From NCBI GenBank assembly GCA_030041985.1, contig JASIAM010000312.1, positions 1 through 64,000 of the forward strand: DNA of 64,000 nt, read 5' to 3'. Made by a program: the position numbers and the translations under genes. Source of the stretch: Bryobacteraceae bacterium. GTDB lineage: Bacteria; Acidobacteriota; Terriglobia; Bryobacterales; Bryobacteraceae. The notes beneath the pieces were generated by a model, which ran no database searches, had not been told where the DNA came from, and saw nothing but the letters and a program-made list of their open reading frames with translations. Shown here in pieces: positions 38,701-47,633 of the stretch (positions within the stretch are counted from its first letter, which is position 1; the number at the start of each line of letters is the position of its first letter).

Positions 38701-39063
38701 TTAGGTGTCCCGGTGCACCGTGTCTTGTGCAAAAGCCGGCAGACAAACGGCAACGTATTCGGCTCCTTCGGGGTGTGGTGTGCTGTAGCGCACCCACTCT
38801 CCGCGGTGAGCAATCACTGCTTGGCCAGCCGCCACGTCTAGCGACCCTCCCGTATACTCTACGTGTAGCTTCCCGTGCAGCACGAGAGTGAACTCGTCGA
38901 ACTCGGGCGTTTGTCCCGGCTCCTGCCATCCGCCGGGGCTATGCATGTGAGCGATACTTACGGCATCGGTGGCCGAATTCACCCGGCCGATGTACTCCTC
39001 AATCACTTTAGGCTTGTTGCCGGCGGGCGCAATTCTGGCCGGTGATTGGATCAATGTGGGCAA
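38701..39063 (-). CDS. Small cupin-domain protein
   Basis: A 120-residue single cupin. The beta barrel includes FDEFTLVLHGKLHVEYTGG and the second motif GQAVIAHRGEWVRYSTPHPEG. The N-terminal metal motif is incomplete: a HMHSPGGWQEPGQTPEFDE region has His and Glu but not the usual spacing. Enzyme or sensor role cannot be told. The start is TTG at 39063 with AAGGAGA upstream. Confidence 0.75.
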   Translation of the reverse strand: MPTLIQSPARIAPAGNKPKVIEEYIGRVNSATDAVSIAHMHSPGGWQEPGQTPEFDEFTLVLHGKLHVEYTGGSLDVAAGQAVIAHRGEWVRYSTPHPEGAEYVAVCLPAFAQDTVHRDT

Positions 39064-39169
39064 GCGTTCTCCTTTTCTTTCGCCGTCTCCAGTAGCCGGC
39101 AGAGCAACAAAAAACGGGCTTGCCGTGCGGTTCCGACCACCGCTATACTAGCATTTCGCTGAGTTGTTT

Positions 39170-39436
39170 ATGACGGCGAGAGAAGAATACGATCCCTTAG
39201 CGCCTCAGCGGGAGGCTGCCTTCTTTTACGGACTTTTTCTGCGCGGACACAATGTGGAAGCTTTGCGCCAGGACATCGACGTGCCCCGCTCCATGCTCGA
39301 CAAATGGATGAAAGCGGCGGATTTCGAAGCCTCGTTTCGCGATAATCTGCGGCGCGTCTATGCCTACCGCAAGCAGGTGCTCGCCATTTTCGATGGCCTG
39401 GTGATGAACGAGCAAAATCGCCCGCCCGTCCAGTAA
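39170..39436 (+). CDS. Small conserved-looking protein of unknown function
   Basis: An 88-residue protein (MTAREEYDPLAPQREAAFFY...). The predicted structure is all-helical, with a segment RQDIDVPRSMLDKWMKAADF that resembles a helix-turn-helix of the transposase-N or CENP-B type. No family is recognised with certainty. A TATACT box lies about 25 bp upstream. It is convergent with bshC. Confidence 0.55.
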   Translation: MTAREEYDPLAPQREAAFFYGLFLRGHNVEALRQDIDVPRSMLDKWMKAADFEASFRDNLRRVYAYRKQVLAIFDGLVMNEQNRPPVQ

Positions 39437-39460
39437 TTCTATCCCCAACGAGAAACGGGT

Positions 39461-41035
39461 TTAGACCACTACCAGCCGATGGTCGGGGCAGTGCGGATCG
39501 ACTGCTTCATAAAGTTGGCTTACCAGATCAGTGCCGTGCTTAGCCAGAAACGGAAGAATGGAATACAGCCGCTCCTGCACGTGGCGTTCGGGGTAAATCA
39601 GGTGGGAGAGGTACGTGGCGTCGCGTGTGGCTCGCGAATCGCGGCGGATTGCCTCGCGCGCCGTCTTCCGCTCGATCTTACCGATTTGGTACCGGATCTT
39701 TCGGCTACTGCGGTCGAGAGCCAGCGCCAGCGTGGGGTCGAAACCCGAGATCTCGCGGTGCAGGCCCTCGATTGCCTTGTCCACTCTCGCCGCGGTCTCC
39801 TGTAAAGCGCCGTTCAGACCTGCAGGCACAAGCGTGGCGGCTATTCTCTCGCGCAGCACCTCTGCTCCATGAAAGAAATCAGGCAGGGTGAGATTGTAGC
39901 GCTGGAAAAGCTTACTGCTGTGCTCATCGAGGAGCGTGAACCCGCTGCGCGGCATGACGGCGGGCATACGGCCCAGCAGAATGCCGTAGATCGCTTCCGA
40001 TTGGGCGAGATAAGCCAATTCCGCGGGACCGGCGATGTAAGCGGCAGTGGGCAGAATACTGTCCTGGATCACCGGGCGCAGCAGCGCGTTGGGAGAAAGC
40101 GATGCGGCGCGGTCCATGAGCTCGCCAGCGGTGAACCGGCGGCTGTTCAGTATGTAATCGTTCTCGTGCCGCCGCAACGCCAGCCGCTTGCCATCCTCCA
40201 GAAGGAACACCAAAGACGTGCTCTGCTCAACGTGAACCTGGGCATGATAGCCGGCGGCGGTCAACTCGCTATTCCGCTTGAGAATCGCTTCGATGAGATC
40301 GGGCGCGGCGGCCACTGCGGCGCGCAACGATGGCGCGGCCAGCTCGCGGAACGCCGGATGCATGGGATTGACCTGAAGGATGTCGAACCCGGCAAGCACC
40401 TGCCGCAGCAGTTCCCCGAAGGCTTGGCCCATGGTGCTTCCCGGACGGTAGGCCTGCTCCACCAGGCCGGTCACCTGTTCGCCGTGGGGCAGGCCGTGCA
40501 GATGCGCGCGCAACTCCCCGATGGGCGGCGCCACCAGATTGATTTCGCCGGCCGGCTGTGCGCTTGCGGAACGGCGCATCTCGAGCTTCCAGGGATTGTG
40601 TTCGCTATCGAAAACCCAGGTGTGGTTCACCTCGGCGAAATCGTGATCCTCTGTGGCCAGCCAGAAGATGGGCACTGCGGGAACGCCTGCAGCGGTCAGC
40701 GATGCCGCTACTTTCGCTGCGGTCAACGCCTTGTGCACCGTGTAGGCGGGGCCGGAAAACAGACCTACCTGCTGCCCGGTAACGACCGCGACCGTCCCCG
40801 GTTCGGCGAGCTTTTGCAGCGACGGACTATCGGGATTTTGCTCCCGCAAAAACGCAAGCAAACGGAAGCGATGTTCGGGTGGAAATTCGACCTCGCGTGC
40901 CGCCGCCAGCACAGAAGAAAAATCGTGGTGCCGGTTACGGTAAAAACGCGCTGTCCGCTCCGGGCAATAAACCGCGTCGAGGAAAAGGCGGGTGGCGTGC
41001 GGCAGGTCGGTTTGGCGGACGCAGCTACAGAGCAT
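39461..41035 (-). CDS. bshC: Bacillithiol biosynthesis cysteine-adding enzyme BshC
   Basis: A 524-residue BshC, which joins cysteine to glucosaminyl-malate in the last step of bacillithiol synthesis. VVTGQQVGLFSGPAYTVHKA, PIFWLATEDHDFAEVNH and LRPVIQDSILPTAAYIAGPAELAYLAQ are characteristic blocks. A long coiled coil lies near the C-terminus (about residues 410-480). BshA and BshB are not in the window. It implies that this bacterium uses bacillithiol rather than glutathione as a main thiol. Confidence 0.93.
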   Translation of the reverse strand: MLCSCVRQTDLPHATRLFLDAVYCPERTARFYRNRHHDFSSVLAAAREVEFPPEHRFRLLAFLREQNPDSPSLQKLAEPGTVAVVTGQQVGLFSGPAYTVHKALTAAKVAASLTAAGVPAVPIFWLATEDHDFAEVNHTWVFDSEHNPWKLEMRRSASAQPAGEINLVAPPIGELRAHLHGLPHGEQVTGLVEQAYRPGSTMGQAFGELLRQVLAGFDILQVNPMHPAFRELAAPSLRAAVAAAPDLIEAILKRNSELTAAGYHAQVHVEQSTSLVFLLEDGKRLALRRHENDYILNSRRFTAGELMDRAASLSPNALLRPVIQDSILPTAAYIAGPAELAYLAQSEAIYGILLGRMPAVMPRSGFTLLDEHSSKLFQRYNLTLPDFFHGAEVLRERIAATLVPAGLNGALQETAARVDKAIEGLHREISGFDPTLALALDRSSRKIRYQIGKIERKTAREAIRRDSRATRDATYLSHLIYPERHVQERLYSILPFLAKHGTDLVSQLYEAVDPHCPDHRLVVV

Positions 41036-41087
41036 GCGAAAGGATCAGCTTAGCAGATGATCCCGCTTCCTAGAGAGATGCATAAAT

Positions 41088-41180
41088 GGGGGCTGGGGAT
41101 TAGGGGCTGGAAACCAGGGCATGGTCACCCTATCCGAACCTAAGCGTTTCCAGTCCCTAGCCCCCAATCCCCAGTCCCTA
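41088..41180. repeat. Inverted heptad-repeat element (CCCCARTC type)
   Basis: The left arm (41088-41114) reads GGGGCTG, GGGATTA, GGGGCTG, GAAAC. The right arm (41146-41180) is its inverted counterpart, with heptads CAGTCCC, TAGCCCC, CAATCCC, CAGTCCC. The inner 8 bp (CTGGAAAC, 41107-41114 with GTTTCCAG, 41146-41153) pair perfectly around a 31-nt loop. It lies between bshC and rseP. The words closely resemble the CCCCAAT/CCCCAGT heptads of cyanobacterial short tandem repeats. Confidence 0.8.
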
Positions 41181-41186
41181 AATTTC

Positions 41187-42524
41187 TTAACCGGGCGGTA
41201 AGAGCTTGGAAATGTCGTTGTAAATGACGAACGCGAGCAGCATCATGATGAACACAAATCCGACACGGAATAGGGCTTCCCTCACATTCAGGCTGAGGTC
41301 GCGCTGCATCACCATCTCTACCAGCAGCGTCAGGATGCTGAAGCCGTCGAAGATGGGAATGGGCAGAAGGTTCAGGATAGCCAACTGCAAGCTGACCATC
41401 GCCATAAGCACGATAAAGGCGGATGGCCCCTCGCGGGCGGCATCGCCGGAAAGCTGCGCGATCCCGATAGGACCTGTAATGATGCGCGCCGATACACTAC
41501 GGCGGATAATTCCCTCAATCACATGTGCGAACAGCAGGGCGCCCTTGCTGTTTTCGCTGATCGATTCGCGCAAAGCGTCGGGAAGCGAGAGGCGCGTATT
41601 AATCAGGTGCAGCTTTTGCTGCTGGGTGACACCGATCATCCACCGCGCCGGCGGCCCATCCAGCTTGGCGTACACGGGCTGTACGCTCACGGTGTGGTTC
41701 TGCCCATCCCTTTGGAACTCGATTTCAATCGGTTTGCCGGCGCTCGACTTTGTCATCTCCTGAAACTTGGTTGAGGAATGGATCGGCTGACCATTGACGG
41801 CTACCAGCAGATCGCCTTTTTTCAGGCCGGCCTTTTCCGCTGGATAACCGGGCTCCACCGAGGCGATCTGTACCTCGCCGCGTTCATCCCAACCTACATA
41901 ACCGGAGCCGGTAGCCTCGCTAAGCGTCGGGATCACGGTTGTATCAAAGCGCTTGCCATTTCGCTCGATGGTGAGGAACATGGGCTGCTTCGCGCCGGCG
42001 ATCTGCTTCAGATCCACGTCTTCCCAGGTGGGATTTTGCTGGCCATCCAGCTTGACAATGCGATCGCCATCTTCTAAGCCGGCTTTCGCCGCGGGCGAAT
42101 CAGGTGTCACGTGGCCGATCACTGCGCGCATGTCCTCGTCGGCAACCTTCGGGTACTTGACCATGAACAGCCCTGTAAGCAGGCCCACGGCGAGCACCAG
42201 GTTCATGAAGGGGCCGGCAAATGCGATGATTGCCCGCTGCCATCGGGGTTTGGCAAGCAGGCCACGGGGGTCGTTGACATCCACTCCGGCCGCGTCCACC
42301 ATTTGCTCGCCGGCCATGCGCACATAGCCGCCGAAAAGCAGCAAGGAGAAACGGTAATCGGTATCGCCGCGGCGGAAACCGAACAGGCGCGGTCCGAAGC
42401 CAAAGCTGAACGTCTCGACCTTGACATCGAAAAAGCGGGCGGCCCAAAAATGGCCCAATTCATGGATCATGATCATGACCCCAATGAGGACCAGCCACCA
42501 GATTATATTTTCCAGAACTTGCAT
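41187..42524 (-). CDS. rseP: Site-2 protease RseP family, with two PDZ domains
   Basis: A 445-residue inner-membrane zinc protease. The HELGH motif sits at residues 21-25 in the first membrane helix, and the third ligand region is NLLPIPIFDGF near the C-terminus. Two PDZ domains lie between, at about residues 120-200 and 205-285. RseP-type enzymes cut anti-sigma factors and signal-peptide remnants inside the membrane. The start overlaps nothing but follows dxr by 7 bp, the usual dxr-rseP order. The ATG at 42524 was chosen because HELGH then has its normal distance. Confidence 0.93.
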   Translation of the reverse strand: MQVLENIIWWLVLIGVMIMIHELGHFWAARFFDVKVETFSFGFGPRLFGFRRGDTDYRFSLLLFGGYVRMAGEQMVDAAGVDVNDPRGLLAKPRWQRAIIAFAGPFMNLVLAVGLLTGLFMVKYPKVADEDMRAVIGHVTPDSPAAKAGLEDGDRIVKLDGQQNPTWEDVDLKQIAGAKQPMFLTIERNGKRFDTTVIPTLSEATGSGYVGWDERGEVQIASVEPGYPAEKAGLKKGDLLVAVNGQPIHSSTKFQEMTKSSAGKPIEIEFQRDGQNHTVSVQPVYAKLDGPPARWMIGVTQQQKLHLINTRLSLPDALRESISENSKGALLFAHVIEGIIRRSVSARIITGPIGIAQLSGDAAREGPSAFIVLMAMVSLQLAILNLLPIPIFDGFSILTLLVEMVMQRDLSLNVREALFRVGFVFIMMLLAFVIYNDISKLLPPG

Positions 42525-42531
42525 AAAAGAT

Positions 42532-43737
42532 CTAAGCCGTAACGGCATCTCCTCGCGCGCGGGCAGCCACCAGTTCCAGGGCCACCGCGCGCGATTCCCT
42601 GTCCATCTCGATCACGTCGCCGACCGTACGGGGCGAGCGGACGGGCAAACGCGATAGTGTTTCATCCACGATCTCGGAGATCGCCAGAAATCCGATTCGG
42701 CCCTGAAGAAATGCCCCTACGGCAACCTCGTCAGCGGCATTGAGCGTGCATCCGGCCGATCCGCCCGCCATCTGGCTCTGATAGGCCAGCTTGAGTAACG
42801 GAAAGCGGCCCGGATCTGGCGGAAGGAACTCCCACATTCGGGCGTCTGCCCAATTCAGCCTGGGCACCGGAGTTTCCAACCGATCCGGATACGTCAGCGC
42901 ATACTGGATGGGCATGCGCATATCAGCAGTGGAAATCTGCGCAAGCACGCTGCCATCGCGATACTCGATAAAAGCGTGGATGGTGGATTGTGGATGAATG
43001 ACCACTTCTACCTCTTCGGGGGAGAGGCCAAACAACCAACACGCTTCGATTACTTCGAAGCCTTTATTCATGAGGGTTGCCGAATCGATGGTGATGCGGT
43101 CACCCATGCGCCAAGTGGGGTGGTTGAGCGCTTGCTGCGGGGTTACCGATTCCAACTGCTCGCGAGGTGTATTCCGAAACGGGCCGCCAGAAGCCGTGAG
43201 GATGAGTTTCGAAACCTGCTCGCGCTTGCCCGCGCGCAAGCACTGATGAGCCCCGTTATGCTCGCTATCGATGGGAAGCAATTCCGCCCCGCCACGGGCT
43301 ACGGCTTGCATGAACAGTTCCCCACCGGCGACCAGAACTTCTTTATTGGCGAGGCCCACTCGTTTTCCCTGCCCCGCTGCGGCGAACGTGGCCTCCAGTC
43401 CGGAAATGCCAACCATGGCCGAAATCACGATATCGGCTTCCGGCGCCACGGCGCAGTGGATAAACCCTTCGCTTCCCCAGGCCACTTCGGGCCACTGGCT
43501 CCGCGGATGACCGAGCGCGGCAAGACGCTCCGACAGACGCGCACAGTTCTCCTCGGTTGCCACCACTGCCAGCTTGGGTTCAAATTCGATGATTTGCGCG
43601 GCGAGCCGCTCGACGTTTCGCCCGGCCGCCAAGGCGAACACCTCGTAGGAGCGGCGGTTCCTCCGGACGACGTCCAGCGTCTGAGTGCCGATCGATCCGG
43701 TCGAGCCGAGAAGAGTCAGCGTTTTCGATGTTTTCAT
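42532..43737 (-). CDS. dxr: 1-deoxy-D-xylulose 5-phosphate reductoisomerase
   Basis: A 401-residue Dxr (IspC), the NADPH-dependent committed step of the MEP pathway. GSTGSIGTQTLDVV is the nucleotide-binding start, NKEVLVAGGELF and LPIDSEHNGAHQCL hold the metal ligands, and TLMNKGFEVIEACWLFG is the flexible-lid region. Length is normal. It forms an operon with rseP. A candidate -10 (TAAAAT) lies about 37 bp upstream on the minus strand. Confidence 0.96.
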   Translation of the reverse strand: MKTSKTLTLLGSTGSIGTQTLDVVRRNRRSYEVFALAAGRNVERLAAQIIEFEPKLAVVATEENCARLSERLAALGHPRSQWPEVAWGSEGFIHCAVAPEADIVISAMVGISGLEATFAAAGQGKRVGLANKEVLVAGGELFMQAVARGGAELLPIDSEHNGAHQCLRAGKREQVSKLILTASGGPFRNTPREQLESVTPQQALNHPTWRMGDRITIDSATLMNKGFEVIEACWLFGLSPEEVEVVIHPQSTIHAFIEYRDGSVLAQISTADMRMPIQYALTYPDRLETPVPRLNWADARMWEFLPPDPGRFPLLKLAYQSQMAGGSAGCTLNAADEVAVGAFLQGRIGFLAISEIVDETLSRLPVRSPRTVGDVIEMDRESRAVALELVAARARGDAVTA

Positions 43738-44021
43738 CGGCGAAATGTAAGTGGCCGCGCCTCAGCCCGCAATGTCATTTTAACACGCACACTTTGCTGA
43801 AAACCGCAGCACGAAGCCGTACGCGCAATACAGAGTTACTCTCTGTTTCACTATTTTGTAATCTTTGTTGAGCAACCTCAAACCCTTTCGGGCGCCGGGG
43901 AGGATTGCTTCAGGGGTCTTTTTTTAGAGGTTAGTCTCGCTTTGGTGGGAGTTGCCTCCCCGGCTTAATTCCAATAATAGTAGATTCCGTTTTTGGAAGC
44001 AACCAAAATCTGTATTTTTTA
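43738..44021. other. 284-bp intergenic region with a long-range inverted repeat
   Basis: A perfect 10-bp inverted repeat, GCCGGGGAGG (43894-43903) and CCTCCCCGGC (43955-43964), is separated by 51 nt that include a T-rich run. A shorter hairpin (ACAGAG-TTACT-CTCTGT, about 43838-43854) lies nearer dxr. No open frame here looks like a protein. On the minus strand the region lies between the dehydrogenase stop and the dxr start, so it may hold a terminator, a small RNA or the dxr promoter. Confidence 0.5.
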
Positions 44022-44912
44022 TCAAGCCCGCACCTGGACTCCCGCCATATCCTCTAAAACCTTGATAGTAGAGCAGATATCTTCTTCGGCATAACCGCCG
44101 GAGATGGCCGCCTGGAAAATTTGCCTGGTTATGGCAGTTAGAAGTAGCGGTACTTCCAGTTCTTTGCCCGAGTCGAGCATCAGTCCAATGTCCTTGTGCA
44201 TCCACCTCACAGAGAAGGCTGCCTGAAAGTCACCGCGGAACACGAAAGGCGCTTTGAAGCTGATCAAGCCCGATTTGGCCGCGCTGTTGTCGAGGATCTC
44301 GAGCATGAGTTTGGGATCGACCCCTCCCTTAGCCGCTAAGACCATGCCTTCATTGAACGCAATTAATAGGTTGGAGAGAATCAGGTTCTGGCTCAGCTTG
44401 GCCTGCAGACCCAGTCCCGGCCCGCCGCAATAGTAGAGGCGCTTTCCCATTGGTTCGAAAAATGGCTTCGTTTTTTCAAAAACCTCCCTGCGCCCTCCGA
44501 TCATGAAAGTCAGAGTACCCCCTTCCGCACCGGGAGTTGAGCCGGTGCATGGGGCATCGAGAAACTCCACTCCTTTCGCCTGCAGAGCCTCGCCGATTGA
44601 CCGGCTCTCGCTGGGACTGACGGTGCTGGCATCGGCCACAACTGTGCCCGGTTTGGCGCTTTCAATCACCCCGTTCTTCCCCAGGATTACTTCGCGCGAC
44701 ATGCCCGTATCTCCCACGCAAAGGAAGACGCATTCGGCACGCTCTGCCACTTCTCGCGGAGTTGCGCAGAATCGGCCCCCTTCGGCGGACGCGAGCGCGC
44801 GGGCCTTTTCGCTTGTGTGGGACCAGAGCGCCACTTCATGACCAGCCTTCAATAGGTTGCGAGCCATCGGGTAGCCCATCAAACCGAGGCCTAGAAATCC
44901 GAGTTTTGCCAT
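44022..44912 (-). CDS. Beta-hydroxyacid dehydrogenase (3-hydroxyisobutyrate dehydrogenase-like)
   Basis: A 296-residue NAD(P)-dependent enzyme. The N-terminal Rossmann motif is FLGLGLMGYPMARNLLKAGH. DAPCTGSTPGAEGGTLTFMI holds the family's substrate loop, and the catalytic lysine region is GLGLQAKLSQNLILSNLL. It may reduce succinic semialdehyde, glyoxylate or a related compound. The ATG at 44912 fits the start of the fold; the frame is open upstream but not conserved. Its stop is followed by the inverted-repeat region. Confidence 0.9.
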   Translation of the reverse strand: MAKLGFLGLGLMGYPMARNLLKAGHEVALWSHTSEKARALASAEGGRFCATPREVAERAECVFLCVGDTGMSREVILGKNGVIESAKPGTVVADASTVSPSESRSIGEALQAKGVEFLDAPCTGSTPGAEGGTLTFMIGGRREVFEKTKPFFEPMGKRLYYCGGPGLGLQAKLSQNLILSNLLIAFNEGMVLAAKGGVDPKLMLEILDNSAAKSGLISFKAPFVFRGDFQAAFSVRWMHKDIGLMLDSGKELEVPLLLTAITRQIFQAAISGGYAEEDICSTIKVLEDMAGVQVRA

Positions 44913-44961
44913 GAGTCGGATTGTATCAGTGAAGGTTGGCCTACCGACGGAAAAAGCAGCA

Positions 44962-45939
44962 TCAGGTGAAGAAGCCGCGCCAAGTGGCGACAACCAGCGC
45001 GTGGGTGACAACTCCGGCGCGGATGGTGCCCGCCTGGTTGCGCGCGTGGCCACAGAACAACCCGAGAAGGCCCGCCAGCAGCGCCCACCGCCAGTTGGGA
45101 AAACCGCGAAACCAGAGATGCACGCTTCCGAAAATGACGGAACTCAGCAGAAGCGCCGCCGAAACTCTGCCTGTCCACTCCTCCAGCCACTGCTGGAGCA
45201 CACCGCGAAAAATGAATTCTTCGAACAAGGCAACGACCCAAAGAAAAGCCAGGAAGATGCCCATGGTTTTCCAGAGCGGGGCCGGTGAAGCGAGGCGGAC
45301 GATTTTCAGGGGAAGCGCCACACAGGCCGCCACGGGGAGGAAACAGAGATAATGCAAGGCTCCGATACGCCATTCACGCCGGCTGGGGAGGAATCCGTAA
45401 CCGGTTCGTCCCATCCCACGCTGGACCACCAGCACCAGGACGGCGGTTACGAACAGCGCGATGCGGCCCAGTATGGCGACCGGCACTCCGGGATATACGA
45501 GCGGGTAGACGCTGTCGAAATAGCGGCTTAGCAGGACCGTCCCTAGAAAGACTAGAAACGCCAGATCGGCCCATGCGGCTGCGGGGAGTACCAGATACCA
45601 TAAACCGGCTGCCATCGGGAGCGCGGCCAGTTGGATAAGTTTTACGAGCCGGAGATCGCCAGCGATCGCGTAACACAGGCAATACGGCGCCAGCATGGAT
45701 GCCACCAGAAAGGCCGGCAAAGCCGCGCCTGCCAGGCGCTTGCGCAATTCGGGGAAGGCGGGGAGCAGATAGAATGGGTATTCCGCAAGGAAGGCGGCCA
45801 GCACGGGAATCGCCGCCCACACCGGAATGTGTTGGAACCTGGCGTAGAGGATACCCGCGCCGCTGAGTATGGGCCAACCGAACAACAGAGCCGCTCGAAA
45901 ATCAGCCGGGAGAGTGCCACCCCCGAGCGGTTTGGTCAT
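44962..45939 (-). CDS. CPBP-family intramembrane metalloprotease
   Basis: A 325-residue protein with eight or more hydrophobic segments. The CPBP (Abi/Rce1-like) motifs are intact: FEEFIFRG (EExxxR), FGSVHLWFRGF (FxxxH) and VTHALVV. In bacteria such proteases act on membrane proteins or peptides such as bacteriocins; the substrate is unknown. The start is ATG at 45939 or 45948. The 5' end overlaps the start region of the divergent exported-protein gene, so their promoters must lie inside one another's coding sequence. Confidence 0.85.
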   Translation of the reverse strand: MTKPLGGGTLPADFRAALLFGWPILSGAGILYARFQHIPVWAAIPVLAAFLAEYPFYLLPAFPELRKRLAGAALPAFLVASMLAPYCLCYAIAGDLRLVKLIQLAALPMAAGLWYLVLPAAAWADLAFLVFLGTVLLSRYFDSVYPLVYPGVPVAILGRIALFVTAVLVLVVQRGMGRTGYGFLPSRREWRIGALHYLCFLPVAACVALPLKIVRLASPAPLWKTMGIFLAFLWVVALFEEFIFRGVLQQWLEEWTGRVSAALLLSSVIFGSVHLWFRGFPNWRWALLAGLLGLFCGHARNQAGTIRAGVVTHALVVATWRGFFT

Positions 45940-46684
45940 CGGCCTCATTTTAGCATTCACACTTTGTACGCCCCTCCTGATTGTCCGGGTGATGGGAGCG
46001 CTTGTGGTTAGCGCACAAGACGCACCCGCAAATCTGGCAAAGCTGGCAGCACACCGGGAGAGTGAAACCGGAGCCGAGCGCAACCAATACACTTACCGGC
46101 AGACGGTTACCCTAGAGGAGTTGGACAATCGCGGGCTGGCGCGCGGCCGGTACAAAGAAATCCGCGATGTGATCTTCTCGCCTGAGCGCGAACGCAGCGA
46201 GCAGACGATCGGAACGCCGGAAAACTCGCTGCAGAACCTGAAACTGACGCCGGAGGACTTCGCGGACATCCGGGACATTCAACCGCTGGTGCTGACGGAA
46301 GACCGGTTATGGAACTACGAGACCCGCTTCCGTGGAGAAGAAAACATGGATGACGTGGATTGTTGGGTGCTCGAGGTGCGCCCGCGCCAGATTCTGGAGG
46401 GCCAGCGGCTGTTCGACGGGATGATCTGGATCGAGAAGGAGGGTTACAACATCGTCCGCATGACGGGGCAAGCCGTCCCGCAGATTGTCACCACAAAATC
46501 GGAGAATCTGTTTCCGCGATTTACTACTGTCCGTAAGCCCGTAGATGGCAATTACTGGTTTCCGGCATTCACCTACGCGGATGATAGCCTGCCGTTTCGC
46601 TCGGGCCCGCAGAGGATCCGGCTGCGAATCGCGTACTCGAATTACAAACGGTTCGAGGCCGAATCGGTGTTCCGGCCTCAATAA
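45932..46684 (+). CDS. Exported protein resembling outer-membrane lipoprotein-sorting proteins
   Basis: A protein of about 250 residues. A hydrophobic N-terminus (VIGLILAFTLCTPLLIVRVMG) serves as a signal peptide or anchor. The mature part is beta-rich, with NQYTYRQTVTLEELDN, WVLEVRPRQILEGQRLFDGM and IWIEKEGYNIVRMTGQ, reminiscent of LolA/LolB-like beta sheets. The start is unclear: a TTG at 45932 retains the hydrophobic segment, while the first ATG (45992) would remove most of it. It is divergent from the CPBP gene and convergent with flgL. Confidence 0.6.
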   Translation: MVIGLILAFTLCTPLLIVRVMGALVVSAQDAPANLAKLAAHRESETGAERNQYTYRQTVTLEELDNRGLARGRYKEIRDVIFSPERERSEQTIGTPENSLQNLKLTPEDFADIRDIQPLVLTEDRLWNYETRFRGEENMDDVDCWVLEVRPRQILEGQRLFDGMIWIEKEGYNIVRMTGQAVPQIVTTKSENLFPRFTTVRKPVDGNYWFPAFTYADDSLPFRSGPQRIRLRIAYSNYKRFEAESVFRPQ

Positions 46685-46699
46685 AGCGTATTCGCCTCG

Positions 46700-47629
46700 C
46701 TAACTGGCCGGAGCAAGATAATCGAACAGACTGCTCTGCGGAATTTTGGCTTCCACCTCGTAGGCGGCCTGCAACTGCGTGGTCCCTTCCGTCAATTCGA
46801 GTGACGCCGCCGTAATGTCCGCATCTTGCAGGCTACCGATCTGCGTTTGCAACTGCGTATTGTAGTTGCTCGCATAGGTAGAGGCATCCTGGAGCTGGTC
46901 CTGGACGGTGCCGTAGAAAGCCAGACAGTCGTTAATTTGGTCGGCGGCCGCCTGGAGCTGAGTGGTGCTGTTGGTGATGGCAGTCTGGTTATTGCTCATC
47001 AGTCCGTTGTAGAGGTTGGTGAGCGCGGCGAAAACGTTGTCGTTGGCGTAGGAGCCATCCGAGTTGCGGGCATCGAAGATTTGCTGCGCCGTCTCGGATA
47101 CCGAGAACGAACCGCCAGCCGGGTTCTGCACCTGGGCGGTGGATGACGCGGTGTTGAGCTGGTCTACTCCATTGCCACTAGAGGAATCGACCTGGTAGGG
47201 TTGGGTCGTGGGGTCATCGCCTCCAAAGACGTAGGTTTCGCCTGATTGTGTATTGGCGTAAGAAACCATCTGCTCGAGGATAACTTGGACCTGTCCGGCC
47301 AACTCTTGGTTACTGGAGGCAGTGGAGGTAGCGGTTGCGCCTTGCGCAGCCAAGCTAATTGCCGTAGTCATGAGCTGGTTGGCTTGGCTAAGGGACGTTT
47401 CCGCCACGTTGACATTGCTTGTGGCCGCGCTGATGTTACTAGTCACTTGCGTGTTCATCGCTAAGTTGCTGCGTAACTGGAGCAGCTCGCTGACCACGTC
47501 CGGATCGTCTGATGCAACCGTAACTTTGTATCCGGAACTGACCTGATTGGTAGCCGTGTTGATTGTCTGCTGAATGTCATTGATATCGTCAAGGAACTGC
47601 TGTGACTGGGCATTGAGGTTCAGGATCAT
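46700..47629 (-). CDS. flgL: Flagellar hook-filament junction protein FlgL
   Basis: A 309-residue FlgL (HAP3). The N-terminal flagellin-like coiled coil is LDDINDIQQTINTATNQVSSG; the C-terminal counterpart ends the protein with LQAAYEVEAKIPQSSLFDYL. It forms the outer junction ring between hook and filament. It follows flgK by 4 bp in the flgM-led operon. Confidence 0.9.
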   Translation of the reverse strand: MILNLNAQSQQFLDDINDIQQTINTATNQVSSGYKVTVASDDPDVVSELLQLRSNLAMNTQVTSNISAATSNVNVAETSLSQANQLMTTAISLAAQGATATSTASSNQELAGQVQVILEQMVSYANTQSGETYVFGGDDPTTQPYQVDSSSGNGVDQLNTASSTAQVQNPAGGSFSVSETAQQIFDARNSDGSYANDNVFAALTNLYNGLMSNNQTAITNSTTQLQAAADQINDCLAFYGTVQDQLQDASTYASNYNTQLQTQIGSLQDADITAASLELTEGTTQLQAAYEVEAKIPQSSLFDYLAPAS

Positions 47630-47633
47630 ATTA

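Noticed and set aside
43924-44205. Minus-strand open frame in and beyond the intergenic region
   Set aside because: It overlaps the dehydrogenase gene in another frame and shows no protein features.
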